A stretch of DNA of 64,000 nucleotides from Rhyacophila brunnea (GCA_022495005.1 JAGYXB010000791.1:682001-746000); one strand, 5' to 3'. Positions 34,000-45,975 are shown, counted from the first letter of the stretch. The notes: generated by a model not told the origin, from the sequence alone. Translations and numbers: made by a program.

Positions 34000-34185
34000 A
34001 TGTAACATTCTAATTATTGAACATACATAATTGAATTTAAATACGACACCCAGCAGGAATCGAACCTGCATCGCTCGGGTTTCGCGCCCATGCACATAAG
34101 CCACTATCCTATAGGCATCATACTTAATTGCGACAAATTTTAACGAATGGCTCTTAATACTTTCTGAAGCGCTTTCCAAATTTAA
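34000..34185 (-). mobile_element. tRNA-derived SINE family S2, copy 2
   Basis: On the minus strand: TAGTGGCTTATGTGCATGGG, an A-box-like head, then GATGCAGGTTCGATTCCTGC with a canonical B box. The body continues to AATAATTAGAATGTTACATT. The upstream part (CTTTCAGAAAGTATTAAGAG-like) is shared with copies at 33780 and 56880, so it belongs to the SINE rather than being flank. It is not a functional tRNA. Confidence 0.62.
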
Positions 34186-34189
34186 AAAA

Positions 34190-34900
34190 AAGATTTTTTT
34201 CTATTGGTTATATATTTTCTTAGAAGTGTTTTCAAATTTATGTAAGTATGTTCAATAATTAGAATGTTACATTCTTAAATTTTGTGAATTATTCGTTGAA
34301 TCAAAAAAAATAGTTAACAATAAGTTAAAAATGAGACGCGGTTTTGGCAGCTAGCTCCAAAAATTAGACGCGAAAAGAAATCATAACTACAATCATTTGT
34401 TGCAATAACTATTAATTACAAATATGACCAAATCATTAAAAGATCTCGCTCATTTGTTTACCGTGTTATAATTTCATTACATTATGGCGGCGGTGTTGGC
34501 CTTTCATCCAGGGCCCCCGAGTTCGATCTCTGTAAGCCCACAATATATTTTCATTTGTGATTTTCTCAAAGCCTGGATGTTTGTGATTGTTTCTCTTCTA
34601 TTACTAAATACACATTTTCACCACACTACAGTCATTAGGCTTCATAGGCTGTGTAAAAGAATATTTATATGTATTGGTATTTATTTTTCTTAGTATGTCG
34701 ACGTAAACGTTAATCAATCGAATATTCGCACACAGAAATAGTTGAATATATTCAAAGTTAAACAAAAGCCTTATATATTTACTTAGTACACAAACAAAGA
34801 CTAGCGATTCTATAAAATAAACAGATTTATTATACGCCAATGGATTTTAGTTTAAATATTAAACTTTGAATTGAAGTTTATAATAAAAGTATAAATAACA
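34190..34900. other. S2 body remnant, then nothing recognisable
   Basis: 34195-34275 repeats TTTTTTTCTATTGGTTATA and TTCTTAGAAGTGTT of the S2 family. Beyond that, 34480-34545 has a faint tRNA-like GAGTTCGATCTCTG, too weak to call. No gene is seen. Confidence 0.35.
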
Positions 34901-34903
34901 TAG

Positions 34904-35504
34904 GATTGCAATACCGGTATTTCAAAACCGGCAAACCAGTATTTATCAATACCGAAACACCGGTTTTTTAAATCTAAAATACCGGAATTTTCGGTATTAA
35001 GAAAGCGCACTCGTTTACGTTTTTGAAAATGAATTGTGAGTGAATCCAACAGAAGTGAAAAAATAATAAAACATATTTCATCAAATAATATATTTATCTT
35101 AGACGTAATTGCCGCGGTGAATTATCATAATATTATTTCGAAATATAAAATATCCGCGACAAAAATGTTCAATTATATCATAATTATTGATGACTGTACT
35201 AGCATTGAATCTAAGAAGATTTTACTGCAGCCGGACTTATTTGTACTTGGTGAACTTTTGAGGGCTTTAGTTAAAATTATCAATATATTCAATTTATTCG
35301 TAAAAAATCACTAGTTCTACAATAATTATGATCAATATATATTTTTAAATGTCGACATAATAAATGTGTGTATGTAGGTTTTTGCTATAAAATAATATTT
35401 TAAAAAGATTTTAATAGCTATATTTATTGATACTTCTGTTTTTTTAATGTTTAAGAAATACCGGTATTCAACAAGAAATACCGAAAAACGGTATTGAAAT
35501 CCCT
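34904..35504 (+). mobile_element. ATACCGG-family hAT-like element
   Basis: The left end GATTGCAATACCGGTATTTC and right end ACGGTATTGAAATCCCT are inverted-repeat related, with several ATACCGG/CGGTATT motifs near both ends. TAACATAG and ACACATAG may be the target duplication (two differences). Inside, near 35195-35300, a frame reads ILLQPDLFVLGELLRALVKI, which resembles a mid-section of hAT transposases where a similar 'LRALEPVK' motif occurs. That resemblance is tentative. Confidence 0.5.
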
Positions 35505-35506
35505 AC

Positions 35507-36079
35507 ACATAGCATTAAATGTTTTTATTATCATTATTATTTAACCTTTTCTTATTTATGAAAATTATGGTATATTTACGAATATTTATAAAGATAATGT
35601 TAAATGACCACTGTATGTTGCCAAAACCACATTTGCATTTTAGGAGACAACCAATCCGATTAATACTTAGTGGTTTTGCCAAATATGGTGGCCGTCATTC
35701 CTTATTTCTCCACGTACCTCAGATCCATATTTATTATTGTCACAAGACCAAGCAACCAGTAATTACGGTTCATGAGACGACCGAGATTGCGTATAACATG
35801 GAGTTAATTCGAGTGACACCAAGAGAGCGGTCGTGTGCGGGCTTGTTATAGCTTAGCCGTCGTTAACTACCGAGTGACTCCAAAACTCATATATTTGACC
35901 TTCGTTGCGCTAAATCTGATACGGTTTGAGCGAACGTCGCGTCTATCATCCACCCTGAACTTTTCATCATCATTCATCTCAAAAACACAAGTGAAACCGT
36001 GAGTGACATTCCAAACCATCCGTTTACCAGTGTGTGAGTGCGTAAAGGCTCCAGCGTATCCAGCTATTATCTAATAATA
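35507..36079. other. Unclassified, GC-richer toward 35640-36060
   Basis: The 110-residue frame at 35519-35851 and the GC-richer DNA after it show no domain I recognise. AACCGTGAGTGACATTCC near 35995 faintly recalls AACCGTGAGAGTGACTGG near 50965, so the two regions may share an unknown repeat. Confidence 0.3.
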
Positions 36080-36087
36080 AAAAAAAC

Positions 36088-36316
36088 GGTACTGTTCGGT
36101 TATACCGGAGGCAGCGGAAAACGCATTTTGAAAATAGCCGATAAACTGGATTATTTGTTAGTTTGGGTTAGTTTAGGTTCGGTTAGGTTGGGTTAGGTTA
36201 GGTTAGGTTAGGTTAGGTTAGGTTAGGTTTGGTTAGGTTAACCTAACAAATAATCCAGTTTATCGGCTATTTTCAAAATGCGTTTTCCGCTGCCTCCGGT
36301 ATAACCGAACAGTACC
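36088..36316. mobile_element. Perfect foldback element with a TTAGG telomere-repeat loop
   Basis: Two 74-bp arms (36088-36161 and 36243-36316) are exact reverse complements, beginning GGTACTGTTCGGTTATACCG. AAAAAAAC flanks both sides (36080-36087 and 36317-36324), an 8-bp target duplication. The loop holds seven perfect TTAGG units in a row (36193-36227) plus degenerate ones on either side. An 8-bp duplication would fit hAT or P-type transposition. The exact arms imply a young insertion or ongoing arm homogenisation. Confidence 0.88.
36193..36227 (+). repeat. Interstitial telomeric repeat (TTAGG)7
   Basis: Seven uninterrupted TTAGG units, the standard arthropod telomere sequence, with TTGGG/TTTGG variants around them. 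They lie inside the foldback element, not at a chromosome end. Confidence 0.9.
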
Positions 36317-36329
36317 AAAAAAACTTGTA

Positions 36330-37344
36330 ATAATATTGGAAAATCGTATAGGCAAATCCAACGTCGACTTTAGACAGGAAAGAGCACTGATATTCGATTT
36401 ACGATGGTAGTGCTAGTTATTAATTATTATTCTCGAATGCCATGAGGTAATCTGTAATATTTTCGATTCAATATTTTGTTCAAATCAATTATGTAACGTA
36501 TTGCCATGTATTTCAATATGGAGCAATCATGAGATTCTACAGTTTCCATATTGCACTCGAAGTATGATCAATAACTAACACTATGATTGAAGCATTCAGT
36601 TTTATGCCATGGCCTGACTTAAGTGGGCTTTGGGAAAAAGCGATTAAATAGCGTTTTTTTCAAAACAATATTATATTCGTAAGAATTGTTTTAGCGACCA
36701 AAAAAAGATGGTACCTAATATTACCAATACTTTATATCAGGTTTTACCATATTTTTTTTTGTAAAATCAGCATAAATTCAAATGTCGGACGCAAACTTCG
36801 TTCAATAATAATATAATGCAGATTGTAGATATTTCTTCGTATATATATAACATATATGTTGGTATAAAGCAGATAAAGAAGGCGCATTGAGAGATCACAG
36901 TCATAGCGAAACCACTGTCCTGTCATATTTTGATTGATGACTATAAGAATACGCATCAATTTTACTTCCAACTTGCTGGAATATTTTCATTCTTGGGGGT
37001 CGCCGTAATCTTTTAGGATTTTTCTCGACTCTTGCAAAAATAATATTATATTGTTTACATTGCCTATATATTAGGGGAGATGGATTTATTTTTTATGCGT
37101 ACCTAAGCGATTGGAAGAATACTGTTCCGGAAAATTGGAAAAAATTGTAAAAATCTGTCATCATTTCTAAAATAACGTGAGCCGAATGTTATAATATAAT
37201 GCAGCAAGCATCAATTTCAGTAAATTGCTTATGAAACTTGATCAGAGGGCTGAGGATTAAAGAAATACGGGTTGATTTACAGTGCCATGGGGTGCCATAA
37301 ACTGCTGTATATATTAATAGTTCAATCGTATCGAAGTGATTAGG
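36330..37344. other. No recognisable feature
   Basis: AT-rich. The minus-strand frame at 36744-36971 has no domain. Nothing supportable. Confidence 0.3.
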
Positions 37345-37888
37345 CAGTAGCGAAGGGTGGAGGTAGGCTGTTAAGATCTCCCATTAATAGTGCACAATAA
37401 AATTTGTTGGCTACAATATTTACAGATGGTGTTGGTTAGTTTTTTAAAAATCAATTAAACCCTGCCTAAAGCAAACTATAATAGTTTTGGTATACCTACT
37501 TTGGGCGATACGACAAAATTGTGCACACTTTTTCATTCATACTTATTTATTTTCGTTGGATTAAGAAAACATATTACACATAAATTGGTTAATTTTTTTA
37601 AAAATTCATTAAGCTCTGCCTAAGCCAAACTATAACAGATACAAAACAATATTTTATTTATCAAATATTCAAAGTTATGTGTGATTTAATTGCATAATTT
37701 TAGATATTTTATAGATGAACAAGTATTTTTTAACTATTATCTATTATGGCTTGGTTTCGCAGGGTTTAATTGGATTTTGAAAACTAACCAGCACCATTTG
37801 CACATTGCACAAATAAGTAGGATTGACAAAGTTTAGTATGCACTATTTATGTCTAATCTTAACAGCCTACCTCCACCCCTCGCCAATG
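37345..37888. mobile_element. Family X MITE, most complete copy
   Basis: Starts CAGTAGCGAAGGGTGGAGG and TAGGCTGTTAAGATC, and ends with the inverted counterpart ATCTTAACAGCCTACCTCC and ACCCCTCGCCAATG. Inner arms repeat GATGGTGTTGGTTAG and its complement. Both termini are present, so this copy defines the family as a 544-bp foldback element. An 8-bp flank duplication is not preserved. Confidence 0.78.
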
Positions 37889-37889
37889 A

Positions 37890-39150
37890 TTCACGTAATA
37901 ATAAAAATGAATAATTTGAAGGAAAGACCACATTAAACCTACAGAATATTTAATCTTGAAATTGATTTCGTCAAATTGGTAAGGCTCGTGTAACTATTCA
38001 TTTTTTTAAGCTTCTGAATTTTATATATAGGATTATTGGTGAACTGACGTTTGGTTGGTAAAATTCACAGAACAGAGTTCTGAGTTCCCTGGTAAAATTA
38101 GAGTTAATTAAATCATAACGAGAAACTATTTATTGTGAATTATACATACGCTTGAAATAATTATTGTTGATGCCACTTTTCATTACATAATACTATATAT
38201 TATATTATATACAAGTACAAATTGAAAATAAATTATATAGGGTTGTTACCAGTATATTATATGCAATGTTTAGTACTTGTGTTTAACGGAAAGAATCCTC
38301 GTCCAACAAGCAAAATTCGTGTATTCGAATCCCAGTCTAATCTAGACTTTTTATATGATTTTCTAATATATACATTTCTAAGCTTTTCTAAGTAATGTAT
38401 TATATTTAAATATCTTACATTTCACAGACGGGTATATATTGAGATCTATATATTTTTCTCGAACTTCAAAATATCAGCTGACTCACCTGAAACAAAAGGA
38501 ATCAATATTATTATAACAGTAATTAATAACCATACAAATATTGTAAATCACAGGCACACCCTACCTGGCCAACAATTAGTATTAAGGAGCAAAGGCGGAC
38601 AAACACAAAATGAACTGTGTGTTATATGGCGTTAATTTTGAAGTCCCGGTTTTTATTCGCTTATTCTTTCCTGCGATGTACAAAAATTTTCACACCAATT
38701 AAAAATATAGCTACTTTAGTAATAACATAACTACATAGGACGCTCTATAGAATTAAGATAGACTTTACCAGTGCCACATTGTACAAAAATAAGCCAAATT
38801 AAACTTTATTATGAAAGATGTTTAATTATCTTTCACAACATTTTACGAATTGATACGGCACCCTATCATGGCTTGCACAACTTCAGGATCCTGTAGAACA
38901 CCAGCAGTCGGTAATCAGTAATCACTATCCAAACTTTTCCACATTTGGTAGGTACATTATAATTTTATAATACACAAAAAAACTACAATAAATTGAATGA
39001 CATGTAATGATCAAAGAAATAAGTCTCCTCTATTACGATGATAAATTTACGGAAATGTATATTTATTGCAATTGCAATCAGATATAATATTCATTCGATG
39101 GGGAACGATTTATTTTTATTTTATGTAAATGATAATTTCCAGTGCATTTT
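37890..39150. other. No recognisable feature; one weak tRNA-like patch
   Basis: AT-rich. Near 38290-38355, TATTCGAATCCCAG looks like a B box, but no cloverleaf or SINE body could be confirmed. Confidence 0.3.
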
Positions 39151-39228
39151 AATCAAATTAATGATTTTAATCTGTATCGAAGGTAATATAATCAAATTAA
39201 TGATTTTAATCTGTATCGAAGGTAATAC
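39151..39228 (+). repeat. 39-bp tandem duplication
   Basis: ATCAAATTAATGATTTTAAT continuing to GAAGGTAATA is present twice back to back at 39151-39189 and 39190-39228, almost without change. It keeps a 68-residue frame open, but this is a by-product of the 39-bp period, not evidence of a gene. Confidence 0.85.
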
Positions 39229-39677
39229 TGTTGGATTAATGTAAAACTATGAATGAAAATGAAAAATATTACAATTATTATTTATATATTAGATTTGACG
39301 ATCCTTAAATACTTTTCTATGAGAGGCACTTTATAATTTGTTCATAATACGTTGTTTTTAAAAATATTTTTAGTGTTTTTTTAATATTCAAATCTATCAA
39401 ACACGATAGAATTTTAGTACCTAGGTATTTACATTATATTTAAAATGTTTATTTTTGAGTAAGTACCTACTTGGTTTTATAAGTACTACTATATAATATA
39501 GAAGGAATCTGTGCGTGTGGGATTCAATAAAGACAAAGCAAATATTTGTTTTACTCATTCGACCTTTAAGGAATTCCAGAAATCTTACGCCACCACTTAT
39601 TTTGTAAAAAAGACCACCACTGGAGTAATCTACCTAATATATTAAATAAATAAATTTTGCCTAAATCATGAAAAATT

Positions 39678-40291
39678 CAAGCCCGTTGCCTTATTCGGCA
39701 GTAATTTTTCTGCCTAGTCCATGCATTGGGCAAATTAGATAGTAGCGCTAAGGTGGTGTTTTTTGCAACTAAACCAAATGTGTCAAATGCTCATGCATTG
39801 GTCAAAATATATGGTCGCGCTTTGGTGGTGTTTTTGCAACTAATCAAACTAACCAAATGTGTAAAATGTCATTGATTATATAAAAATATACCAATCAATA
39901 ACTACAATGACGTTCATATCCATTTACTATGCCCAAAAAAATCTAGATGATAACGGAAGAATTATATTAAAAGGTATTTTCGCGATTTGATTCGTCCTTG
40001 GGTATCAATCGTGCAATGGTCGATTGTTTGTTTGCGATAGTATGATTAAATTTGATAGTTTGTTAACACTTGTTAGCTAACCTCAAAATGGACATTTAGT
40101 TGAATTCAGAATTACAAAACTAACCTAACATAATAATAATAATAATAATGTCCAATAATAACTAATAAAACCATCCGTATTAAATTTACTTTTTTCTACT
40201 GTCATGTTGACAGTTTAAGAATTCCATACCCTGGCGAATTCACGCACTCGGCAGATAATTTACCTAATTCATGAATAAGGCAACGGGCTTG
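39678..40291. mobile_element. Foldback-like element with internal tandem repeat
   Basis: CAAGCCCGTTGCCTTATTC at 39678 faces GAATAAGGCAACGGGCTTG at 40273-40291, with further imperfect pairing of TTCATG/CATGAA-type sequence outside both. Inside, a ~72-bp unit starting CATGCATTGG and containing GGTGGTGTTTTTGCAACTAA is present twice in tandem (39719-39862). No coding frame and no clear target duplication. Confidence 0.55.
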
Positions 40292-40345
40292 ACTATTACA
40301 TGAATTACGCAAAATTTTGCCCATTTCATGTAATAGTCAATTTCG

Positions 40346-41814
40346 CACATTCGGCGTAACGTATATATATATATCTACATGTTATATTTATATATATATA
40401 TAGCAGTAGCGAAGAATGATTACTAAGCAATTGTTTAGAGCTTATTTAAAAATACCAGTGGCGAAGACTCGAAATCAAACGATCATTAATTAACGTTTTA
40501 TTTTTAACTTTAATTTACAATCAATGACATATTAATATATTTAATTTCAATGGAATCTGGACTATTAAAAGCATAATGCGCTAAAAATGTTCGAAAGATG
40601 AAGGTGTCGTCGAAAACCATATCCGCGCCCTATGAAGAAACCAGACATGTAGCAAAAGGTTTTTCTAGCATTATTTCAATTATTATAGGCAAATTGTACG
40701 TACTACATTTCACCGTACCGGAAATAGATGGCCGTATAGCATCTAGATAATAAATAATGCGTTGTTTGTGGAGCACTGCAGACAGTAATGTTTCGATTTT
40801 ATTAAATTCAATAAGAACATTAATTTGATATTGATTGACTTAAAAAAATATGATAAAAGTCAAAGAAATGTTGAAACAAGTATTTTATTGTCATCAAAAT
40901 AATATATTATATACTACTTAATTACGTATTATGACATATTATTTTACGTACCTACTTACTAAATAATATAACATTCTGAATGAAATGTAAAGCGTCTTAA
41001 TTGATACTTGGATATAGTATGTTAAATATCACAATTTATAAAAGAATAATTAACGATATGAAAGAAAATTGCACTTTTTTGGACTTTTGCCAACCCCTGA
41101 GTGTTCGCACCATTAACACCCCCGCTTGGCGTGCCAATGTGAACAGAATATCTTACAGATCTTGTCTGTTATAATATAACACATCGATTAGAGTTCGATG
41201 TTTTGAGGTACCTAGTTATGACAAAATATTATTAGGTATATTTGAAAATTCGTGAAAACGGGTGCGACATTAGGAAAAATCGAATTATATCAAAGCGATT
41301 ATAATTTTCTATTTGAATACTGCTACTTAATTCAGTAGAATTCCAATTGAAATATAAAATATTGTGGAACCCTTCACTGAGGAGAAACTTAATATCCTTT
41401 TTATGGGTTATGCATAATTCGCTCAACCGATATTTGCAATACGGAAATTGAAGGGAGAAAAAGGATAATTCATGCCCTAGTTAGATCCAGACAGGTACAA
41501 TATATGCGTATTTTTTGACAAACTGGGTATTATGATTTGAACCCAGAGGAAGACGACACGATCATATTTATGTATTATTAATCCGGGTCAAAAATATATT
41601 CCTGAATTTTCAACTTCCTTCAAACTAGGAGATTTCTTATTCAGAGATAGCCCAGTATATTCATGAAATTATTAATGAATATGATAACTTCATAACTATT
41701 CATGCTGAACTAATCTTTCGACGCCATTTAGCAGTGATACTATTAATTATTATATTATTATTCGTAATTCCTAAGTTAATATTAGTAATTAATATATGCG
41801 AATACTTTCTAAAC
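40346..41814. other. Mostly unannotated; two isolated CAGTGGCGAAG-like ends
   Basis: A (TA)n tract lies at about 40370-40402. CAGTAGCGAAGAATGATT near 40402 and CAGTGGCGAAGACTCGAAA near 40454 look like transposon ends, but I found no matching right ends. The rest is AT-rich with no gene. Confidence 0.35.
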
Positions 41815-42550
41815 CAGGGGTTCACAAAGTGTGTCCCGCGTGACTTTTTGGTGTGTCCAGCGAGATTTATGTTATATCTACTTATATTATTTTTTATTCT
41901 TCATATTGAATATTATAAAATACATTTGAAATTAAATATCCTCTAAAAATAATGAGGACTTTCACTTGAGGTATATCCAAGTATAGTTAAACATGCTCAT
42001 CAAATGGCTTCTTTATTTGGAAGTACCTATATTTGTGAAAAAACTTTTTATACAATGGGCATTAATAAATCAAACTTAAGATCAAATTAACAGACAACCA
42101 TATCGCATCTGTTCATACCACAAAATTTGAGCCTAGATTGCAGGATTTACTTTCAAACAAACAAGCGCATAAATCACGTGGTAAAAAAATATAATATTTT
42201 TTTTTGCCTTATGTTTTTAAAAACAGAAAATATTTACAAAGCGGAGGCCCGCCAAACATTTTTGATTTCAAAATTTGACATAGTTATGCAGAAAGTAGCC
42301 AGTCCACAAAAATAAAAAAAAATGAGATATGATATAGATCAGATGCGAGAAGGTTTTCTCTACGTTCGCTGAAAATAGTCAAGTCGCAAAGAAATTATTC
42401 TTGAAATGAAATAGGTACTATTTACAATTTTACATACATTTTTAATGTCATGTTGTTGCTAAAGTGCCATTATCTCAGTTCGACATTATTGTGGACTGGC
42501 TACATTCTGCATAACTACGTCCCTTTGACGAAAAAGTTTGTGAACCCCTG
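41815..42550 (+). mobile_element. 736-bp hAT element with transposase relic
   Basis: Starts CAGGGGTTCACAAAGTGTG and ends AAGTTTGTGAACCCCTG. TTCTAAAC (41807-41814) and ATCTAAAC (42551-42558) make an 8-bp duplication with one change. Its interior holds a decayed hAT dimerisation domain, annotated separately. Confidence 0.88.
41990..42200 (+). pseudogene. hAT transposase C-terminal relic
   Basis: One frame reads KHAHQMASLFGSTYICEKTF followed by MGINKSNLRSN, and, after a stop and frame change, LSLDCRIYFQTNKRINHVVK. The FGSTY.CE..FS.M...KS..R pattern is the hAT C-terminal dimerisation domain. Stops and frame changes make it non-functional. The catalytic residues lie upstream in intact proteins and are absent here. 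Confidence 0.75.
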
Positions 42551-42559
42551 ATCTAAACT

Positions 42560-43110
42560 CTTTACGTAGTTAGCGTATATAGTAAAGTTAATGATATCAA
42601 ACTAGTCAACATTAAGATATTATACTGTAATGAGTGTTGTTTAACTAGTTATAGCAATTAGAATTTAGTATTTTATTGCTAAATTTTCAAATAAATCCAA
42701 TTGCTTATAAAATATAAAATTGTGTCAAATCAGTCAAAATTTAAATATATAACCTATTTTCAGTTTATGTACTGCGCGCAGAGTTAAATCCGGTTTCATC
42801 TGCCAAAACCTTCAGTCATGGAAGCAAACGGATGCTGTTTCAGTAGTGGAATATTTTCATGTTCGCATATCACAAAGTTGGAGTATATTTTCCTACAATA
42901 TGTAGATTGTAGACGATATTAAAGCGCATTTTTCTATGCTTCAGAAACAACTAACTGTTCTACTGGCTCACAAATAAAATTAAGTAAGCGGGTACATACC
43001 AACTATTTGCTTTTACTTAACAGTTTTTTTTTAACTGAACACTTCAATCAAGTAGTATCATTGTACATTCATGATGATAAGAATAATCTTATATAAATCT
43101 ATAATTCAAA
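42560..43110. other. No recognisable feature
   Basis: AT-rich spacer between two hAT elements. Confidence 0.3.
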
Positions 43111-43118
43111 GTACTCAT

Positions 43119-43326
43119 TAGTGTTGCCATCTTTTTCTATACTGATTATAGTACAAAGGGATAAAAAATTAAAAATTATAGAATTTCTGAAAAATATATA
43201 GTACAGGAACATTTTTAGTCTTGAATCCTTTAAAATTATAGTATTTTGGTATATTTGGCGTACATTTATAGTATTTTAGAGGACTAATAGTGTACTATAA
43301 TTATTATAGTACGGTTGACATCACTG
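43119..43326. mobile_element. 208-bp hAT-like MITE, TSD GTACTCAT
   Basis: The left end TAGTGTTGCCATC and right end GTTGACATCACTG are imperfect inverted repeats (the left C of CAGTG has become T). Repeated ATTATAGTA motifs lie within. GTACTCAT is an exact 8-bp flank on both sides (43111-43118, 43327-43334). Confidence 0.8.
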
Positions 43327-43334
43327 GTACTCAT

Positions 43335-43806
43335 AGACAGTAAGATAGGCATCCACCAATGACCCGGTACTTCTAATATTTAATGTCTTCAACAATTTCA
43401 TTGGATCAACTGAATGTAAAACCTACATATTATAGTTATAGTTGTTTAAAGTTTAAAGAAAACTCACAATAATTTTCAAACATTTAGTAATACCTACCTT
43501 CTTTAAAATATATATATATATTATTTACCACATATAAGAACTATTTATATTCGACACGTGCGTCAATCTGAGATCAAAGATCTTTGCATATTGTTTGACT
43601 AAAGATTAACTTTTCCCTCGCACATCACTTATACAACTCTACGTACAAGCAAACATCTAGGATTCATCATGAGACAAGCTAAGCTATTTAAGAATCCAAG
43701 TACCTGTCCTACACTCTACGTGTCGCTATAATATAGAGTATTCTTGAATATGGGTATATTTATTATCTTGACTTCATATGAGTTTTCCTAGAAGCTATTG
43801 TTTTAG
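43335..43806. other. No recognisable feature
   Basis: AT-rich spacer with a short TA tract near 43508-43520. Confidence 0.3.
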
Positions 43807-44527
43807 CAGGGGTTCTTAACCGCGCGCTTAATTATTTTCGTGCGCCCCCCCAGCAAAGTATTAAAAATAACGAAAAAAAAATTTTTATTTTTTATTAAAT
43901 TTTAAAAATCGCAACAAAATAACCATATTTTTGTTATTTTACGAATAAGTTTTAATTTTACTGTCAGTGAGTTAAAATTTAGATATTCAAAATGACATTA
44001 TCTTAGAATCGAACGGACTGACTGAAAACATTTGGAATTTAGCTGACCATAAAAAGTACTACCCTCTTTTGAAAAAAGGAGCTTACAAAATTAACTCCTG
44101 TTTTGGTTCTACATATTTGTGCGAATCTTTATTTTCCACCACAAACATAATAAAACCAAAAACAAGATTTCGACTTACTAATACGAACCTTGATAATTGT
44201 TTACGATTGGGATTATCATCTTACACTCCTGACATTGAAAAGTTAGTAATTTAAATGCAACGTCAAAGATCGCATTAATAGCCTGTGTTATTTTGAATAT
44301 ATTTTTTAATCTTTTTATTTTCGATAATGTAACTGTATGGGTGTTTTATGTTTCTCTTGGAAATGCCCTCACAGGCGTTTAAATGTAAATAAATGTATAA
44401 TCTACCGATATAATAAATGTAACACATAATACTTAAATCTCGTTTTTTTAGAGATCCGATATGCGCCCGCCACTATTATCTCAAATCCAAAATGCGCCCG
44501 CTACCGCAAAAAGGTTAAGAACCCCTA
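43807..44527 (+). mobile_element. 721-bp hAT element with transposase relic
   Basis: Starts CAGGGGTTCTTAACCGCGCG, and the right end GGTTAAGAACCCCTA is its inverted counterpart. GTGCGCCCCCC/GATATGCGCCCGCC blocks lie just inside both ends. TTTTAG occurs beside both ends, but the 8-bp target duplication is not clean. Confidence 0.75.
44014..44277 (+). pseudogene. hAT transposase C-terminal domain fragment
   Basis: An open frame reads ENIWNLADHKKYYPLLKKGA, then SCFGSTYLCESLFSTTNIIK and LTNTNLDNCLRLGLSSYTPD, ending LVI-stop. This is a well-kept hAT dimerisation domain: FGSTYLCE..FS, then an R.RLT..NL..CLRL block. About 80 residues of a protein normally several hundred long are present, so it is an internal-deletion derivative or remnant. 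The frame is opened by TTG, so any start codon call is arbitrary. Confidence 0.8.
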
Positions 44528-45517
44528 TTTTAGAACGTGTCAAAAATAAAATTCTTCGACATCTTTATTACAACGTAAATAACTATTTTCTTTTTAATAA
44601 ATTCTCAAACGGGTATTTTCCGACTATCTTCAAGGCATGTTCGCCTTTCTTAAAGCTCGCAGGTCACTTATGTTTTTAATTCACTTTCACAGCTCTCGTG
44701 TGGTATGTTTCCAAGCCTGACATTCTGGAAAATTTGAATCAATATCTACCCGTTAATTATATGTGTGGTCGCAGGTCACAGTTATGACCTCCTTTGGATG
44801 AAAAGTTTCCTCTTGCAATACTTATCAGGCACCAATAGATTCTTTAATGCAATCCAGGGGATTAGCTTTACCGATAAAACTACCAGCTGAAACATTATTA
44901 TTAAACAAAATTTTCCGAGTCAATCGACAATTATTAATAAATTCATAATAAGTTCACATATTAAAATCTATCGGATATTACGCGAATGTTACGAAAATGT
45001 ATGTTATCAAATACGAATACAAACCACAACATATTCGCCTGATACAGGTTTCTGCATTTCAGGTTAAAACAATGGTATAATATCTGGAATATATTCCCTG
45101 ATTTAGAAATGGCAATACAGAAAATATTAATTGCCATACCAACGAATTTATAGTACCCGACTAAGCCGCAAGCCTCCAATTAAATCAGCCTTATTGACAA
45201 AACATGAATATGAATTTGGGTCTAATGTGCTACATCGATAAGACACAAAATTGAATAAATTACCGTCAGTTCATTTCGTGGCGCAGGGAAGTATATGTAA
45301 TTGTACTATATTGAATATATTTCTATACATACTTCATGGATTAAAAATGATACGTAAAAATGCCAACAGATAATCTGAAAATTCTACTCAAAGAAAGATG
45401 ACAAAAGAGATTTTAATTTATTATATTAGGTATATTTTTTATTTAGAATAAATAATTCAAAGGAAATCATATTAACATTTTGAAAAAGGAATAACTTTCG
45501 GTCATTTAGAAAATGCA
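44528..45517. other. No recognisable feature
   Basis: AT-rich. Frames at 44461-44679 and 44961-45179 are chance and show no domains. Confidence 0.3.
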
Positions 45518-45975
45518 TCAAATACATCTCTCTTCTTGGTCGTACACGCATGGCTGAGGATCGTGACCACTTTTTAATTTTGCCATCCTTTGAGCGACCA
45601 AGACTTTCCATTCTTCTCGATCTTCCGCTTCTCTCGGGGCAGAATGAATGGTGCCCCCAGTCAGCTCTTTCACTTGGTCGCTCCAGCGCGCAGACGCTCT
45701 TCTTCTTCTTCGCCTTCTCTGGAGATCACCCAAAACAACCAGTCTCTCCAGATTGTCCAGTCCGCGCCGGACAATATCTCCAAAAAACTGCAGAATTCGT
45801 CTCAGACATATTGTCGAGAGCCGTTCCAGTATCTGCAGTCTCTGGATGATTTACTGGTCCGTCCTGTGCTCCTTCCAAGAAATACGAAGCATTCGGCGCC
45901 AACACCACATCTCAAAGGCATCAATTGCCTTCAGGGTCCAAGACTCGACTCCGTATACAAATATAGTGAACACTA
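45518..45975 (-). pseudogene. Non-LTR retrotransposon reverse-transcriptase C-terminal tail
   Basis: The minus strand reads YGVESWTLKAIDAFEMWCWR with RMLRISWKEHRTDQ-stop, then a frame with LRRILQFFGDIVRRGLDNLE, and finally SARWSDQVKELTGGTIHSAP with a terminal VAQRMAK block. The order (YG.E.W.L, WRRMLRI.W, FGHI.RR-like, RP.RW-like) is the familiar tail of non-LTR reverse transcriptases after the palm and thumb. A stop and a frame change make it dead, and it is 5'-truncated. It differs from the RTE-like family at 7, 13 and 15 kb. Plus-strand frames of 99-141 residues here are shadows. Confidence 0.8.

Noticed and set aside
36193..36227. A chromosome end
   Set aside because: Only seven perfect TTAGG units, located inside a foldback element with ordinary sequence on both sides.
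39038..39244. 68-residue frame with a repeated IKLMILICIEGN segment
   Set aside because: The repeat is a 39-bp DNA duplication, a multiple of three, which keeps any frame open. Composition is that of AT-rich noncoding DNA.
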